This document shows, one piece after another, positions 47,190-55,652 of a DNA stretch of 62,400 nucleotides. Position numbers and translations under genes: made by a program. How positions within the stretch are numbered: position 1 is the first letter of the stretch; every line of letters begins with the position of its first letter. The notes under the pieces are model-generated. The model saw only the letters and a program-made list of their open reading frames with translations. It made no database searches and was not told where the DNA came from. This stretch comes from JBFMAI01 sp040755725 (GTDB lineage Bacteria > Planctomycetota > Phycisphaerae > UBA1845 > Fen-1342), in contig JBFMAI010000005.1 in the NCBI GenBank assembly GCA_040755725.1, forward strand, positions 1 to 62,400. Reading direction: 5' to 3'.

Positions 47190-48626
47190 TCACGGCGTCG
47201 GACAGGGAATCGGCTGACCGCCGCCCGAAGCAAGCAACGCCACGAACGGGTTGATATCGCCGAAGCCGTTCGGTCCACCGTATTGTCCATCGCCGTTCAC
47301 GTCGGCGTTCCGTTCCGGGCAGTCCGGGTAGGTGAGCTTCCACGCCGACCAGTTGGACAAGGCTAGGACAAAGTCGTTGATGTCGCCGAAATCCGCCTGC
47401 CCGTCGCAATTCAAGTCGCCGTGACAGACCATGAACGCCGGGTAGTGATACCCCATGTCGACGACGCCGGCGTCCTGCACGCCGTCGGTGCGCGTCGTTC
47501 CGTCGATCATCGCCCCGGCCGGGTCGCCCGCGTCGACGCACGGGCTGTTCTCCCCCTGCCCCGCGGCCACTTGCGCCAGGTAATAGCCGCCGACGAACTT
47601 GGGATCGAGGTCGAGATTGCCACTGCCTGTCCACCCGCCGGCCACGTCGCAATACGTCACCACCGGACTGCCGGACTGGACGCTCAACTCGTTCGGGGCA
47701 TTGCCCCACAGGACGGAGCTGGTGATGGCGGGACTACTGGTGCTGTAGCACCGCACGGCCCCGCCCAGGGTCGCCTGGTTCCCGGCCAGGGTGCAGTTCA
47801 CCAGCACCGGGTTGCTGCGATGGCAGTAGAGCGCCCCCCCCGTCCCCGTCGTAGCAACGTTGCCCGTGACGAGGCAGTTCGTGATCGTGGCGTTGCTGTA
47901 GACGCAGCACAGGCCGCCGCCGTGGTTGCCGGCCACGTTCCCTGTGATCGCGCAGCCGCTGATCCGTGGATTACCCCAGCAGTAGATGCCGGCGCCGTAG
48001 TCGGCTTCGTTGTCGGTGACAACGCAGTCACTAATGACAGGGTCAGCCTCATAGACGTAGATGCCGCCGCCGCTGGCCGCGGTATTCTCGCTGAAAGTAC
48101 ACGACTTGATCGTCGGACTGGCGCTGATGGCGCAGATTCCCCCGCCGGTGCCGCCCGTCCCGTAATCCTCGGCGACATTGCCGACCATGATGCAGTTCAC
48201 GATCGTCGGGTTGCTGCCGTATTCGCAATGCACGCCCCCGCCCACGTCCATGTAGCCGTTGCGGATCGTGAAGCCCTCCACGACCGCCTCCGGCGGCTCT
48301 TCGCCGCCGAAGTAGAACCCCCGATGGTTCTGCGTGTAGCTGCCCTCGCAGTCGATGATGCAGTGCAGCGGGCCGTTGGCCGAGCGCACCGTGATGGCCC
48401 GCCCGCCGAAGTTGAGGTCCCGGTTGCCCGGCCCCGTCAGGACGCCGTCACAGACAACCACCTCGTCTCCGTTCACGGTGACGTCGATGGCCTCCTGGAT
48501 GGTCAGGAACTGGCCCCCGCCACTGGGGCACACGTAGTACGTGGCGGCGCTCGCCGGCGCCACCAGACCCGCGACCGCCAACCCACACAAGAAAGCTGCT
48601 GCCCGAGTTCCCAGCACGTTACGCAT
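47190..48626 (-). CDS. Secreted parallel beta-helix protein with dockerin
   Basis: 478 residues from ATG 48626, after AAGGAGAG. Signal peptide AAFLCGLAVAGLVAPASAAT. The middle is a right-handed parallel beta-helix: repeated rungs such as GGGIYVYEADPVISDCVVTD, GGGLCCVYSNATITNCLVTG and GGALYCHRSNPVLVNCTLAG, the polymorphic outer-membrane-protein-like pattern. Sugar binding or polysaccharide cleavage is possible, but no catalytic set is readable. The tail is a dockerin pair: GDLNCDGQADFGDINDFV and DVNGDGQYGGPNGFGDINPF, the second with a five-residue insertion. Confidence 0.82.
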   Translation of the reverse strand: MRNVLGTRAAAFLCGLAVAGLVAPASAATYYVCPSGGGQFLTIQEAIDVTVNGDEVVVCDGVLTGPGNRDLNFGGRAITVRSANGPLHCIIDCEGSYTQNHRGFYFGGEEPPEAVVEGFTIRNGYMDVGGGVHCEYGSNPTIVNCIMVGNVAEDYGTGGTGGGICAISASPTIKSCTFSENTAASGGGIYVYEADPVISDCVVTDNEADYGAGIYCWGNPRISGCAITGNVAGNHGGGLCCVYSNATITNCLVTGNVATTGTGGALYCHRSNPVLVNCTLAGNQATLGGAVRCYSTSSPAITSSVLWGNAPNELSVQSGSPVVTYCDVAGGWTGSGNLDLDPKFVGGYYLAQVAAGQGENSPCVDAGDPAGAMIDGTTRTDGVQDAGVVDMGYHYPAFMVCHGDLNCDGQADFGDINDFVLALSNWSAWKLTYPDCPERNADVNGDGQYGGPNGFGDINPFVALLASGGGQPIPCPTP

Positions 48627-48669
48627 GGTACTCTCCTTCGACCGCCGACGAAAAGAAACCACCGGCGCA

Positions 48670-48715
48670 CGACCTTCGCCCCGGTGCCTACTCCGGGCCC
48701 TGCTTGCGAAGGTCG
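48670..48715 (-). terminator. Hairpin between two secreted-protein genes
   Basis: CGACCTTCGC (48670-48679) pairs perfectly with GCGAAGGTCG (48706-48715), with an inner CCCGG/CCGGG. It begins 28 bases past the stop of the PEP-CTERM gene and just upstream of the beta-helix gene, so it may end the first transcript. Confidence 0.6.
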
Positions 48716-48743
48716 CGCGCCGGCCTGGTCATCCCTCTCTTGT

Positions 48744-49361
48744 CTACCTGCGCTGACGTGCGATGGTCATCCCGCAGAGCGCCAGAAGCACCAACGCACT
48801 CGGCTCCGGGACAATCCCGGGGCTCGCCACGTCGCCGCCCGCGGACGCCCACGAACCGTACTCATCGCCCACCGTGGCCAGCACCCATGCGGTCTGCGCC
48901 ACCGTGTAGCCGTAGTCCGCGGCCGGGATGTTGCAGCTCTTGTTCTGCGTTCGCGGGGTGCCGGGGTAGTTCTGGTCGCCGAAGCTCAACTGGTCGACCA
49001 GGGTGTTCCCCGCGTCATAGAGATTGATCTGGTCGTTACGGCCTAGATTAGCTGGATTGTCGCCGATGATGGCCACGCTGGCCAAACCCCACGCCGTCGC
49101 AAAGGCCGACGCCGCAACCTCCGTGAGGATGACGGACTGCCCGGGCGCGACGATGCCGTAGGCGCTCAGGTCCACGGTCCCCGGAATCTGGCTGTCGTCA
49201 TCGAAGCTCCAGCCCGCCATGTCCACCGCCGCGGGTCCCGTGTTGGTGAACTCGATGAACTCGCCGTTCGCCCCCGAGTACATCCACTCGGAGATCACCA
49301 TGTCCGCCGCCGCGAACGGGGCTATGGACAGAACCAAACCGATCAGAGTCAGGTGCCGCAT
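48744..49361 (-). CDS. Lamin-tail-domain PEP-CTERM protein
   Basis: 205 residues from ATG 49361, after AAAGGAG. Signal peptide TLIGLVLSIAPFAAA. One lamin-tail domain: MVISEWMYSGANGEFIEFTNTGPAAVDMAGWSFDD, IVAPGQSVILTE and NDQINLYDAGNTLVDQLSFGD. The sorting signal is IVPEPSALVLLALCGMTIARQRR. This is a cell-surface protein of unknown role; the domain is shared with the CotH protein 1.6 kb away. A candidate regulator site lies 140 bases upstream. Confidence 0.82.
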   Translation of the reverse strand: MRHLTLIGLVLSIAPFAAADMVISEWMYSGANGEFIEFTNTGPAAVDMAGWSFDDDSQIPGTVDLSAYGIVAPGQSVILTEVAASAFATAWGLASVAIIGDNPANLGRNDQINLYDAGNTLVDQLSFGDQNYPGTPRTQNKSCNIPAADYGYTVAQTAWVLATVGDEYGSWASAGGDVASPGIVPEPSALVLLALCGMTIARQRR

Positions 49362-49500
49362 GGTCTTGCTCCTTTCTCGGTGCTGCCTGAGATCAGGGCG
49401 CGACCAACGGCGCTCCCCGTACATCCGGCCATAGTGCGGGAGTTACCACCCGCAGGCCGCAAGCTCAGCGCACTCCTAACAAACTTTTAGGCTAACAGAT

Positions 49501-49517
49501 ATGAAGAGACCATGAAT
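49501..49517 (-). promoter_or_regulatory. ATGAA-N6-ATGAAT direct repeat upstream of the lamin-tail gene
   Basis: ATGAA (49501-49505), GAGACC, ATGAAT (49512-49517), in an unusually AT-rich stretch (49480-49522). It is in the same orientation to its downstream gene as the other three sites. It lies in the 494-base gap 49362-49855, where nothing else is supportable. Confidence 0.5.
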
Positions 49518-49855
49518 TAATTATCCGCGCGACCGGCTCTCCAGCGCGCGGCCGGCGCGTTGGCGCGTGCTCGTAACGACCGTGCGCAAAGCCATTTGCG
49601 CATTCATGCGTCCGAGAAGCCGGCCCACGCCGATGGCCCCTGACCCGCCGATACCGTATCCGCAACGTCCTATAACCAACGAAAAACTCCCGCCCACCAT
49701 TGCCGGCCGCCGCAACATCCGGCGACCGCCGCCGACTGAGATCGTCGCCGTGAGCGCACACGATCGCCCCGGCCCGCCAACGGCCTATCGCGGCTGTGAG
49801 ATTCTCGCCGAAATGGCTCCAACGAGTGCCCGCCCCGCCGGTCACAGCAGCCAGT

Positions 49856-50056
49856 CTATGGCTGTAAGCTACTACATTTAAAACGTTTACGCGCGCAACG
49901 CGTCGATCTCAGATTGGAAAGCAGCCACCGGATAAGCGGCTTTACGCGGCGGCGCGGCCGCACGGTGATCTCGATTTCGTCTGCGACCAGGCGGGCTTTT
50001 TCGTAAATGAAGCTCTTGACGGGGTGGACGCGATGGAGGACGGTCTTCAGACGCAT
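49856..50056 (-). pseudogene. N-terminal fragment of an ISL3-family transposase
   Basis: ATG 50056 opens MRLKTVLHRVHPVKSFIYEKAR, which resembles the start of ISL3-type transposases (MRLKTILNRV, then FVYG, then a basic VRPRR stretch). After VRPRRRVKP the text diverges and stops at 66 residues, without the zinc-finger Cys or the DDE domain. It is a remnant. A perfect 13-bp inverted repeat overlaps its start. Confidence 0.45.
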
Positions 50057-50128
50057 CGTTCGGGTGCTCCGATAGCCGCGTTGGCGTCTTCGCAAACACG
50101 AACCTGCCGGAACTCCGAACGATGCGTC
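50050..50128 (+). repeat. Long inverted repeat over the transposase remnant start
   Basis: ACGCATCGTTCGG (50051-50063) is exactly reversed as CCGAACGATGCGT (50115-50127); one more pair extends it outward. The spacer is 51 bases. It could be a mobile-element end, a folded RNA or a regulator site. Confidence 0.55.
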
Positions 50129-50258
50129 GTTTACGCGAACGCCCGCGGCCGGCGCCCGGCCACACTCGGCCGGGCCGCGTCCACCCCGTGCCGCCGGTCG
50201 CCGGCGCGCTGACGCCCGGCCTCCTACCTGCGAGGGGAAAGGAGCCCAAGGAAGGGGT

Positions 50259-50285
50259 TTGGGGGAACCTGCGGGGCTGGTTCCC
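50259..50285 (+). repeat. Perfect 9-bp hairpin
   Basis: GGGGGAACC (50259-50267) and GGTTCCCCC (50277-50285) around a nine-base loop, just before the efflux-protein fragment. It may be a repeat end or a terminator. Confidence 0.45.
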
Positions 50286-50296
50286 CCAAGATCAAC

Positions 50297-50466
50297 CCAC
50301 AAATTCGGCGGAAGAGCCCGATTTCCTGGCGGTCGTCGATTCCAAGCGCTCGCTCCATTCCGCCGAAGACCGCCTGGTCCAGAGCCGAACCGCCCTGACC
50401 CTGCACACGATCCGGCTCTTCAAGGCCTTGGGCGGCGGGCGGGATGGCTGGGCAGGCCCCCGCTAG
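50297..50466 (+). pseudogene. C-terminal fragment of a TolC/NodT-type efflux protein
   Basis: The frame reads EEPDFLAVVDSKRSLHSAED, then RLVQSRTALTLHTIRLFKALGGGRDGW, and stops at 50464-50466. This closely follows the end of outer-membrane efflux proteins (LxVLDAQRTLxxAE ... LYKALGGGW). Nothing of the rest of such a gene is upstream. It is a leftover of a deletion. Confidence 0.55.
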
Positions 50467-50477
50467 AGCCGCCATCC

Positions 50478-50500
50478 GAACCCGCTACGCGAGTGGCGGG
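50478..50500 (+). repeat. Half copy of the cloverleaf REP element
   Basis: GAACCCGCTAC, loop GCGA, GTGGCGGG: the first hairpin of the element at 12384 with one G-U pair. The second hairpin is missing. Confidence 0.5.
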
Positions 50501-50668
50501 CCGCTTGACTGCGCCGTCATAGCGCGTGGCATGCCGAGGTGGGCACGCAATAGGCGTAGCGCTGGGCAAAGTTGTCGGAAGTCGTGGGCCCACGGTCCCT
50601 TCGGACCCACAGGTGCTATTCTTCCTCCTGTGCGGTTCCGGCACTTGAGCCGGGAAGGAGAAATCATC

Positions 50669-52690
50669 ATGCTTCATCCCAAGCGCATTGTTCCGTGGTG
50701 GCTGCTGGTCCTGTTGGCGCTCGGGGCCCAGACCGCGACGAGCTCGGCCCAGAGCCTTATCCCCCGCAGTGTCCTGTTCGGCAACCCCGACAAGGCCAGC
50801 CCCAAACTCAGCCCGGACGGCACCAAGCTGACGTACCTCGCGGCCAAGGACGGCGTGCTCAACGTGTGGCTCGCCCCGGCCGACAACGTCGCCGCCGCCC
50901 GGCCCATCACGGACGACAAGAAACGCGGCATCCGCAACTACGGCTGGGGTTACGACCCGCGCTACCTGGCCTACATTCAGGACAAGAACGGCGACGAGAA
51001 CTGGCACATCTACGTCGTCAACGTGGCCACGAACGAGGTCCGCGACATCACGCCGATCGACGGCGTGCAGGCCCGCTTTCAGCACGTCAGCCCCAAGTTC
51101 CCGAGGGAAGCCCTGATCGCCATCAATGACCGCGACCCCCGCCTGCACGACATCTACCGCGTGAACCTCGAGACCGGCGAACGCCGGCTCCTCCTGCAAA
51201 ACGAGGGCTTCGCCGACTTCGTCACCGACGACGACTTCAACGTCCGCTTCGCCATGCGCACGCTGCCTGGCGGCGGCCAGGAAGTCTCGGAGCGCGCAGC
51301 CGACGGCGGGTGGAGACCATTTGCCACGGTCGGCCCGGAAGACAGCCTGACGACCAGGCCGGCCGGCTTCGACGCCACCGGCAAAGTCCTGTACATGATC
51401 GACAGCCGGAATCGCAACACCGCCGCCCTGTTGGCCATCAACCTCGAGACCGGCGGCCTGTCGGTCGTCGCCGAGAGCCCGCGTTCGGACGTCAGTGATG
51501 TGATGGCCCATCCCGTCACCAAGAAGATCGAGGCCGTCGCCTTCACTTATGAGCGCAAGCAGTGGCGCGTCCTCGATCGGGCCATTGAAGCCGACCTGGT
51601 CTATCTGCGCACGGTGGCCGATGGCGACGTCGAAGTCGTCAGCCGCACGCTCGACGACCAGCAGTGGATCGTGGCGTACCTGATGGACGCGGGCCCCGTC
51701 CGCTACTACCGCTACGATCGGCCGGCGCGGAAGGCCGCGTTCCTTTTCTCCCACCGCAAGGCCCTCGATGAATTGCCGCTGGCCAAAATGCACCCCGTCG
51801 TCATCAAGTCCCGTGACGGACTGGACCTCGTCAGCTACCTCACGCTGCCCCTGGGCACCGACCCCGACGGCGACGCCCGGCCCGGCAAGCCGCTGCCGTT
51901 GGTGCTCACCGTCCACGGCGGCCCGTGGTACCGCGACAGTTGGGGATTTCACCCGTGGCACCAGTGGCTATCCAACCGCGGTTACGCCGTCCTCAGCGTC
52001 AACTTCCGCGGGTCCACCGGCTTCGGCAAGAGCTTCATCAATGCGGCCGACGGCGAGTGGGCCGGCAAGATGCATGAAGACCTGATCGATGCCGTCCAGT
52101 GGGCCGTCAAGGAACGCATCGCCGACCCCAAACGCATCGCGATCCTGGGCGGTAGCTACGGCGGCTTCGCCACGCTGGTCGGTCTGACGTTCACGCCGGA
52201 CGTGTTCGCCTGCGGCGTCGATCTGGTGGGGCCGTCCAACCTGGTTTCGTTCATGGAGGCCGCCCCGCCGTACTGGCAGCCGATCATCGACATGTTCGCG
52301 CGGCGGATCGGCGACCATCGGACGGAGGAAGGGCGGGCGTTTCTGAAGTCGCGTTCGCCGCTGACGTACGTCGATCGCATCCAGCGGCCGCTGCTCATCG
52401 CGCAAGGGGCGAATGACCCGCGCGTCAAGCAGGCAGAGTCGGACCAGATCGTGGCCGCGATGCAGGCGAAGAACATTCCCGTGACGTACCTGCTGTTTCC
52501 CGATGAGGGGCACGGGTTCGCCCGACCGGAAAACAGCATGGCCTTTCACGCCGCCGCCGAAGCCTTCCTCGCGGCCCACCTCGGTGGGCGCTACGAACCG
52601 GTCGGTGGCGATTTCAAAGGGTCGAGCATCGAAGTGCGCACCGGCGCGGCAGAAGTGCCGGGCCTCGCCGAAGCCCTGCCAAAGCCCTGA
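50669..52690 (+). CDS. S9-family serine peptidase (dipeptidyl/acylaminoacyl peptidase type)
   Basis: 673 residues from ATG 50669, behind GGAAGGAG; secreted (WWLLVLLALGAQTATSSAQ). The N-terminal propeller has SPKLSPDGTKLTYLAAKDGVLNVW. The C-terminal hydrolase domain has the oxyanion stretch LTVHGGPWYRDSWGFHPWHQWL, the nucleophile in GGSYGGFAT (about Ser495), Asp in GANDPRV (about 581) and His in FPDEGHGF (about 614). The enzyme would trim peptides outside the cytoplasm. It is a different S9 subfamily from the prolyl oligopeptidase at 3782. Single gene. Confidence 0.92.
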   Translation: MLHPKRIVPWWLLVLLALGAQTATSSAQSLIPRSVLFGNPDKASPKLSPDGTKLTYLAAKDGVLNVWLAPADNVAAARPITDDKKRGIRNYGWGYDPRYLAYIQDKNGDENWHIYVVNVATNEVRDITPIDGVQARFQHVSPKFPREALIAINDRDPRLHDIYRVNLETGERRLLLQNEGFADFVTDDDFNVRFAMRTLPGGGQEVSERAADGGWRPFATVGPEDSLTTRPAGFDATGKVLYMIDSRNRNTAALLAINLETGGLSVVAESPRSDVSDVMAHPVTKKIEAVAFTYERKQWRVLDRAIEADLVYLRTVADGDVEVVSRTLDDQQWIVAYLMDAGPVRYYRYDRPARKAAFLFSHRKALDELPLAKMHPVVIKSRDGLDLVSYLTLPLGTDPDGDARPGKPLPLVLTVHGGPWYRDSWGFHPWHQWLSNRGYAVLSVNFRGSTGFGKSFINAADGEWAGKMHEDLIDAVQWAVKERIADPKRIAILGGSYGGFATLVGLTFTPDVFACGVDLVGPSNLVSFMEAAPPYWQPIIDMFARRIGDHRTEEGRAFLKSRSPLTYVDRIQRPLLIAQGANDPRVKQAESDQIVAAMQAKNIPVTYLLFPDEGHGFARPENSMAFHAAAEAFLAAHLGGRYEPVGGDFKGSSIEVRTGAAEVPGLAEALPKP

Positions 52691-52762
52691 GCGCTGCTTC
52701 GAGCGTGGCGCCGACCGGACGTGGCGCCCCATGGATCCGAGCCGCGGCCGTGAGGATGCGCT

Positions 52763-52788
52763 TCCGGGCCGCAACCGTGAGGGAGCGG
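52763..52788 (+). repeat. 26-bp dispersed repeat, intergenic copy
   Basis: Matches 6745-6770 at 24 of 26 positions (TCCGGGCCGC, then ACCGT, then GGGAGCGG). A weaker CCGCGGCCGTGAGG relative lies just before it, at about 52743. Confidence 0.5.
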
Positions 52789-52796
52789 GAGAAATC

Positions 52797-52829
52797 GGCG
52801 GTGTGCCACTGCTCTTGAACAGTGGTCCG
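52797..52829. terminator. Possible bidirectional terminator between convergent genes
   Basis: GGCGG, TG, CCACTG, loop CTCTTGAA, CAGTGG, T, CCGCC: eleven paired bases with a small internal bulge. It lies between the stop at 52690 (plus) and the stop at 52978 (minus). Confidence 0.45.
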
Positions 52830-52977
52830 CCACCCACGGCCGGTACAGAGCCCGGCCGCAGGCCGCCGGAGATTCTCGTCGCGCCGGGAAGAACACGACC
52901 GCCGGTCGTACAGGACCCTCCCCCCAGGTGTCATCCGGGGAGAGGGCCACGACGGTTGCGAGGGCGGGGGACGCCGG

Positions 52978-55137
52978 CTACGGGTTCGTCAGCAGGTTGA
53001 CGAACGGGTTGATGTCGCCGAAGTCCACGCGCCCGTCGTTGTTAATGTCGCCGAGCATGATGTTGCAGTTGGGGAACTGGGCGACGTACGCCGCGGGGTT
53101 CGTCAGCGCCAGCACAAACGGGTTGATGTCGCCGAAATCGACGTTCCCGTCGCAATTCATGTCACCCGGCCGGTACGGCTGGGGCTGCACACCCCAAATC
53201 TCGATGTCGTCGATGTTCCAGCCGCAATAGGTCCAGCCGCTGTCGGTCGTGCCCATCGTCCAGCGCAGATACACCGTCGGCTGGTTGTCGGCCAACGCCG
53301 AAATGTCGAACTCCTGCGCGACCCAGGCGACATCGGCCGTCTCGCTGTCCGGGTTCGCCCACACGTTGGTCCACGTCGTGCCGTTCGTGCTGAGGCGGAC
53401 GTAGGCGTGGTCGTAGCTGGAGCGTTCAACGCCCAGCCACCGCCAGAACCGCAGGCTCGTCTGCGTAACGTTGGAACAGTCGATCGCGGCCGTGGTCAGG
53501 TGGTACTCGGGCATGTTGTTGGTGTAGTCGCCGTTAAGGTTGTACCCGTACACGCTCTGCCCGGTGTAGCCGCTGGTCGGGTCGGGCCCGCCGTAGGCCC
53601 CGCCGGCACCGGTCGGCTTGCCATAGGCCCAGGCCCCGCCAGAGATCGTCCAGCCGGGATCGGTGCTGAGGTCCCACCCATAAACCTTCTTGGGTCCGCC
53701 GACCTTGAGCGTCACTTTCCGCGTGGTGTCGCCCTCGTGCGAGGTCAGGTTCGTAAACTGGATCGTGTCGGTGTAGAGGCCCAGCGGCAGCGTGTTGGCC
53801 TGCGCATTAATCGACACCGTGACGACCGCCGAGCCACCCGGGTTCAGATAACCCGTCGCGTTAGTCAGCGAGACCCACGGCTGCGTCTTGGTGACCTCGT
53901 AATTGATGCCCACCGACTTGTGGTTCTCGATCGTGTAGTCCTTGCTGACCGGATCAAACGGCCCGCCCGGGTCACCCTGCGATACCAAGTCACCGCCCGG
54001 GTTGACGGTCATCCCCGGCGGACACACGCACACGCCCTTGGGGCTCGCCAGGACGGCCTGGAGGGCCGGCAGGTTCAAGCCGGTGCCGCTGTTCTGGCCG
54101 CCGCTGGACGTGCAGCCGCCGTGCGTGTGGATACCGATGGCCTTGTTCTCTTCCTCCCAGATTACCGGAGAGCCCGAGTTGCCGCCCGTTGTGTCCGTGC
54201 GGTACTGCACGGTCGTGCCGGTGAACGTCGCGTACGGCCCCACGTGGGTCTTCTGGACCTGGTTCCACGTGGGGGACACCGGCGAGCTGACCGTGCCGTA
54301 ACCGGTGATGCGGATGTTCTGGCCCTGGACCGGCGGCGGCAACGTCAGGATGTACCACTCACCCTGGGCCTGGACCGGCGTCTTGCCAGTGACCGAGTTG
54401 GGGAAGCACCCGAAGTATGCGTAGTCGTTGCCGACACCCTGCCCGCCATTGCTCTGCATCGAGGCCGGGTCGATGGCGTACTGGTCCTCGGGCCCGGGGT
54501 GGTTCAGGCTGCCACTGGGGCTGGACAGCGGGACGTTGAACTCGACGATGTTGTTGCCGGAACTGCAATGCCCCGCGGTCAGGAAGCAATGGGTGCAGTC
54601 GTCGATCATCCAGGCGGTGCAGCCGCCCGGCTGGAGCCGGCCGGCCCGCTTGTCGTACGACAGCACGCGGTCGTCGGTGGGGCCGCAGATGGAGTCTTCG
54701 CCGGCCGACTCGCCCGTGACGACCTGGCTGATGGAAAGCTGATTGGGGCCGGTGCCGGGAAATGCGACCAGCTCCACCAGCACGCTATTACCGTTGAAAT
54801 ATGCCGACTGGTACTGCCACTGCCGGACGTGCTCGTGATTGAGATACTGAAACGCCCCGTCCAGCATGGACGTGATCACCAGGTACGACTCCTGCCCGGA
54901 GCCGACCTCGCCGGCGAGCTTGGCCGTGTCGAAGCGAAGCTGGACCCACGTCGCATCGGGGACGGTGATCTCTTCGGAGAAGACGACCGCGGGCGTCGCC
55001 CCGTCATTCTGAACAATACCGGACTCTACTTTGACGTTGATTGTCCGCAATTGCAGCGGGGCCGTCTGCCCGAGCGCGGGCGTCACCGCCGTCGCCAGCA
55101 ACCACGCCAAGCCGCTCCACACCATCACCGTGCGCAT
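52978..55137 (-). CDS. Secreted trypsin/V8-like serine protease with dockerin
   Basis: 719 residues from ATG 55137, behind GAGAGGA. Signal peptide WLLATAVTPALGQ. Chymotrypsin-fold catalytic residues: His in CFLTAGHCSSG, probable Asp in VGNDYAYFGC, Ser in TTGGNSGSPVIW; a Cys-rich GGCTAWMIDDCTHC stretch precedes the His. Then come an Ig-like domain (VSLTNATGYLNPGGSAVVTVS), a jellyroll-like domain (WTISGGAWAYGKPTG to NIDDIEIWG), and a dockerin pair: GDMNCDGNVDFGDINPFV and GDINNDGRVDFGDINPFV. It probably acts on extracellular protein and is held at the surface by its dockerin tail (inference). Confidence 0.88.
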   Translation of the reverse strand: MRTVMVWSGLAWLLATAVTPALGQTAPLQLRTINVKVESGIVQNDGATPAVVFSEEITVPDATWVQLRFDTAKLAGEVGSGQESYLVITSMLDGAFQYLNHEHVRQWQYQSAYFNGNSVLVELVAFPGTGPNQLSISQVVTGESAGEDSICGPTDDRVLSYDKRAGRLQPGGCTAWMIDDCTHCFLTAGHCSSGNNIVEFNVPLSSPSGSLNHPGPEDQYAIDPASMQSNGGQGVGNDYAYFGCFPNSVTGKTPVQAQGEWYILTLPPPVQGQNIRITGYGTVSSPVSPTWNQVQKTHVGPYATFTGTTVQYRTDTTGGNSGSPVIWEEENKAIGIHTHGGCTSSGGQNSGTGLNLPALQAVLASPKGVCVCPPGMTVNPGGDLVSQGDPGGPFDPVSKDYTIENHKSVGINYEVTKTQPWVSLTNATGYLNPGGSAVVTVSINAQANTLPLGLYTDTIQFTNLTSHEGDTTRKVTLKVGGPKKVYGWDLSTDPGWTISGGAWAYGKPTGAGGAYGGPDPTSGYTGQSVYGYNLNGDYTNNMPEYHLTTAAIDCSNVTQTSLRFWRWLGVERSSYDHAYVRLSTNGTTWTNVWANPDSETADVAWVAQEFDISALADNQPTVYLRWTMGTTDSGWTYCGWNIDDIEIWGVQPQPYRPGDMNCDGNVDFGDINPFVLALTNPAAYVAQFPNCNIMLGDINNDGRVDFGDINPFVNLLTNP

Positions 55138-55419
55138 GTGTGTTCCTCTCCGAGAACCGGTTTCGTGAAGACCTGCGGGAGGCCGTCTTTCCCGACCGAC
55201 GGCGCTCGGGCTCCCATGCCCGCGCCTTGCCTCCATCCACCCCAGCGTAGGGTCCGCCGACGACGAACGCAAGCCTTTTTCCCGCACAAGAATAGGGCAG
55301 GCCATCGGTTTCGGCCACCTGTGCCCGCGATGCGACCGGCAGCCCTGCGCGGGCAGGAAGGGGCCGGCGCCCCCCGGGCGGAGGGCCGCGCGGAATCTCG
55401 GGGGAACCGACGACCAGAC

Positions 55420-55492
55420 TGGGAGGGCGAGGCTGTCTCCTGCGGCGACCCCGCCGGCCTGCCGAGCCGCGGCTCGCCGGGATCGCCCGCCC
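55420..55492 (+). repeat. GGGAGGGCGMGGCTGTCTCC palindromic repeat, second full copy
   Basis: Shares with 32139-32214 a run of about 60 bases with few changes (TGGGAGGGCG, GGCTGTCTCCTGCGGCGACC, GAGCCGCGGCTCGCCGGGA). It lies in the 515-base divergent gap 55138-55652, where no gene or clear promoter was seen. Confidence 0.65.
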
Positions 55493-55652
55493 AGCGAGTG
55501 AGGCCGCGAGGGTCCGCACTTCACGGGAACTGTCACGCCGGCCGGGCGTCAGATATCTTATTGAAGCTTCGCAGCCACCGACTGGGGCCGGTGGGGTATA
55601 CAGCCTGGGTGCCGCGGACAGCCCCCCGCCTCGGGCCCACAGGAGAACTGCC

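Noticed and set aside
49567..49881. 104-codon plus-strand frame in the intergenic stretch
   Set aside because: No ribosome site, no domain, Pro/Arg-rich text typical of non-coding GC-rich DNA; its end overlaps the transposase remnant.
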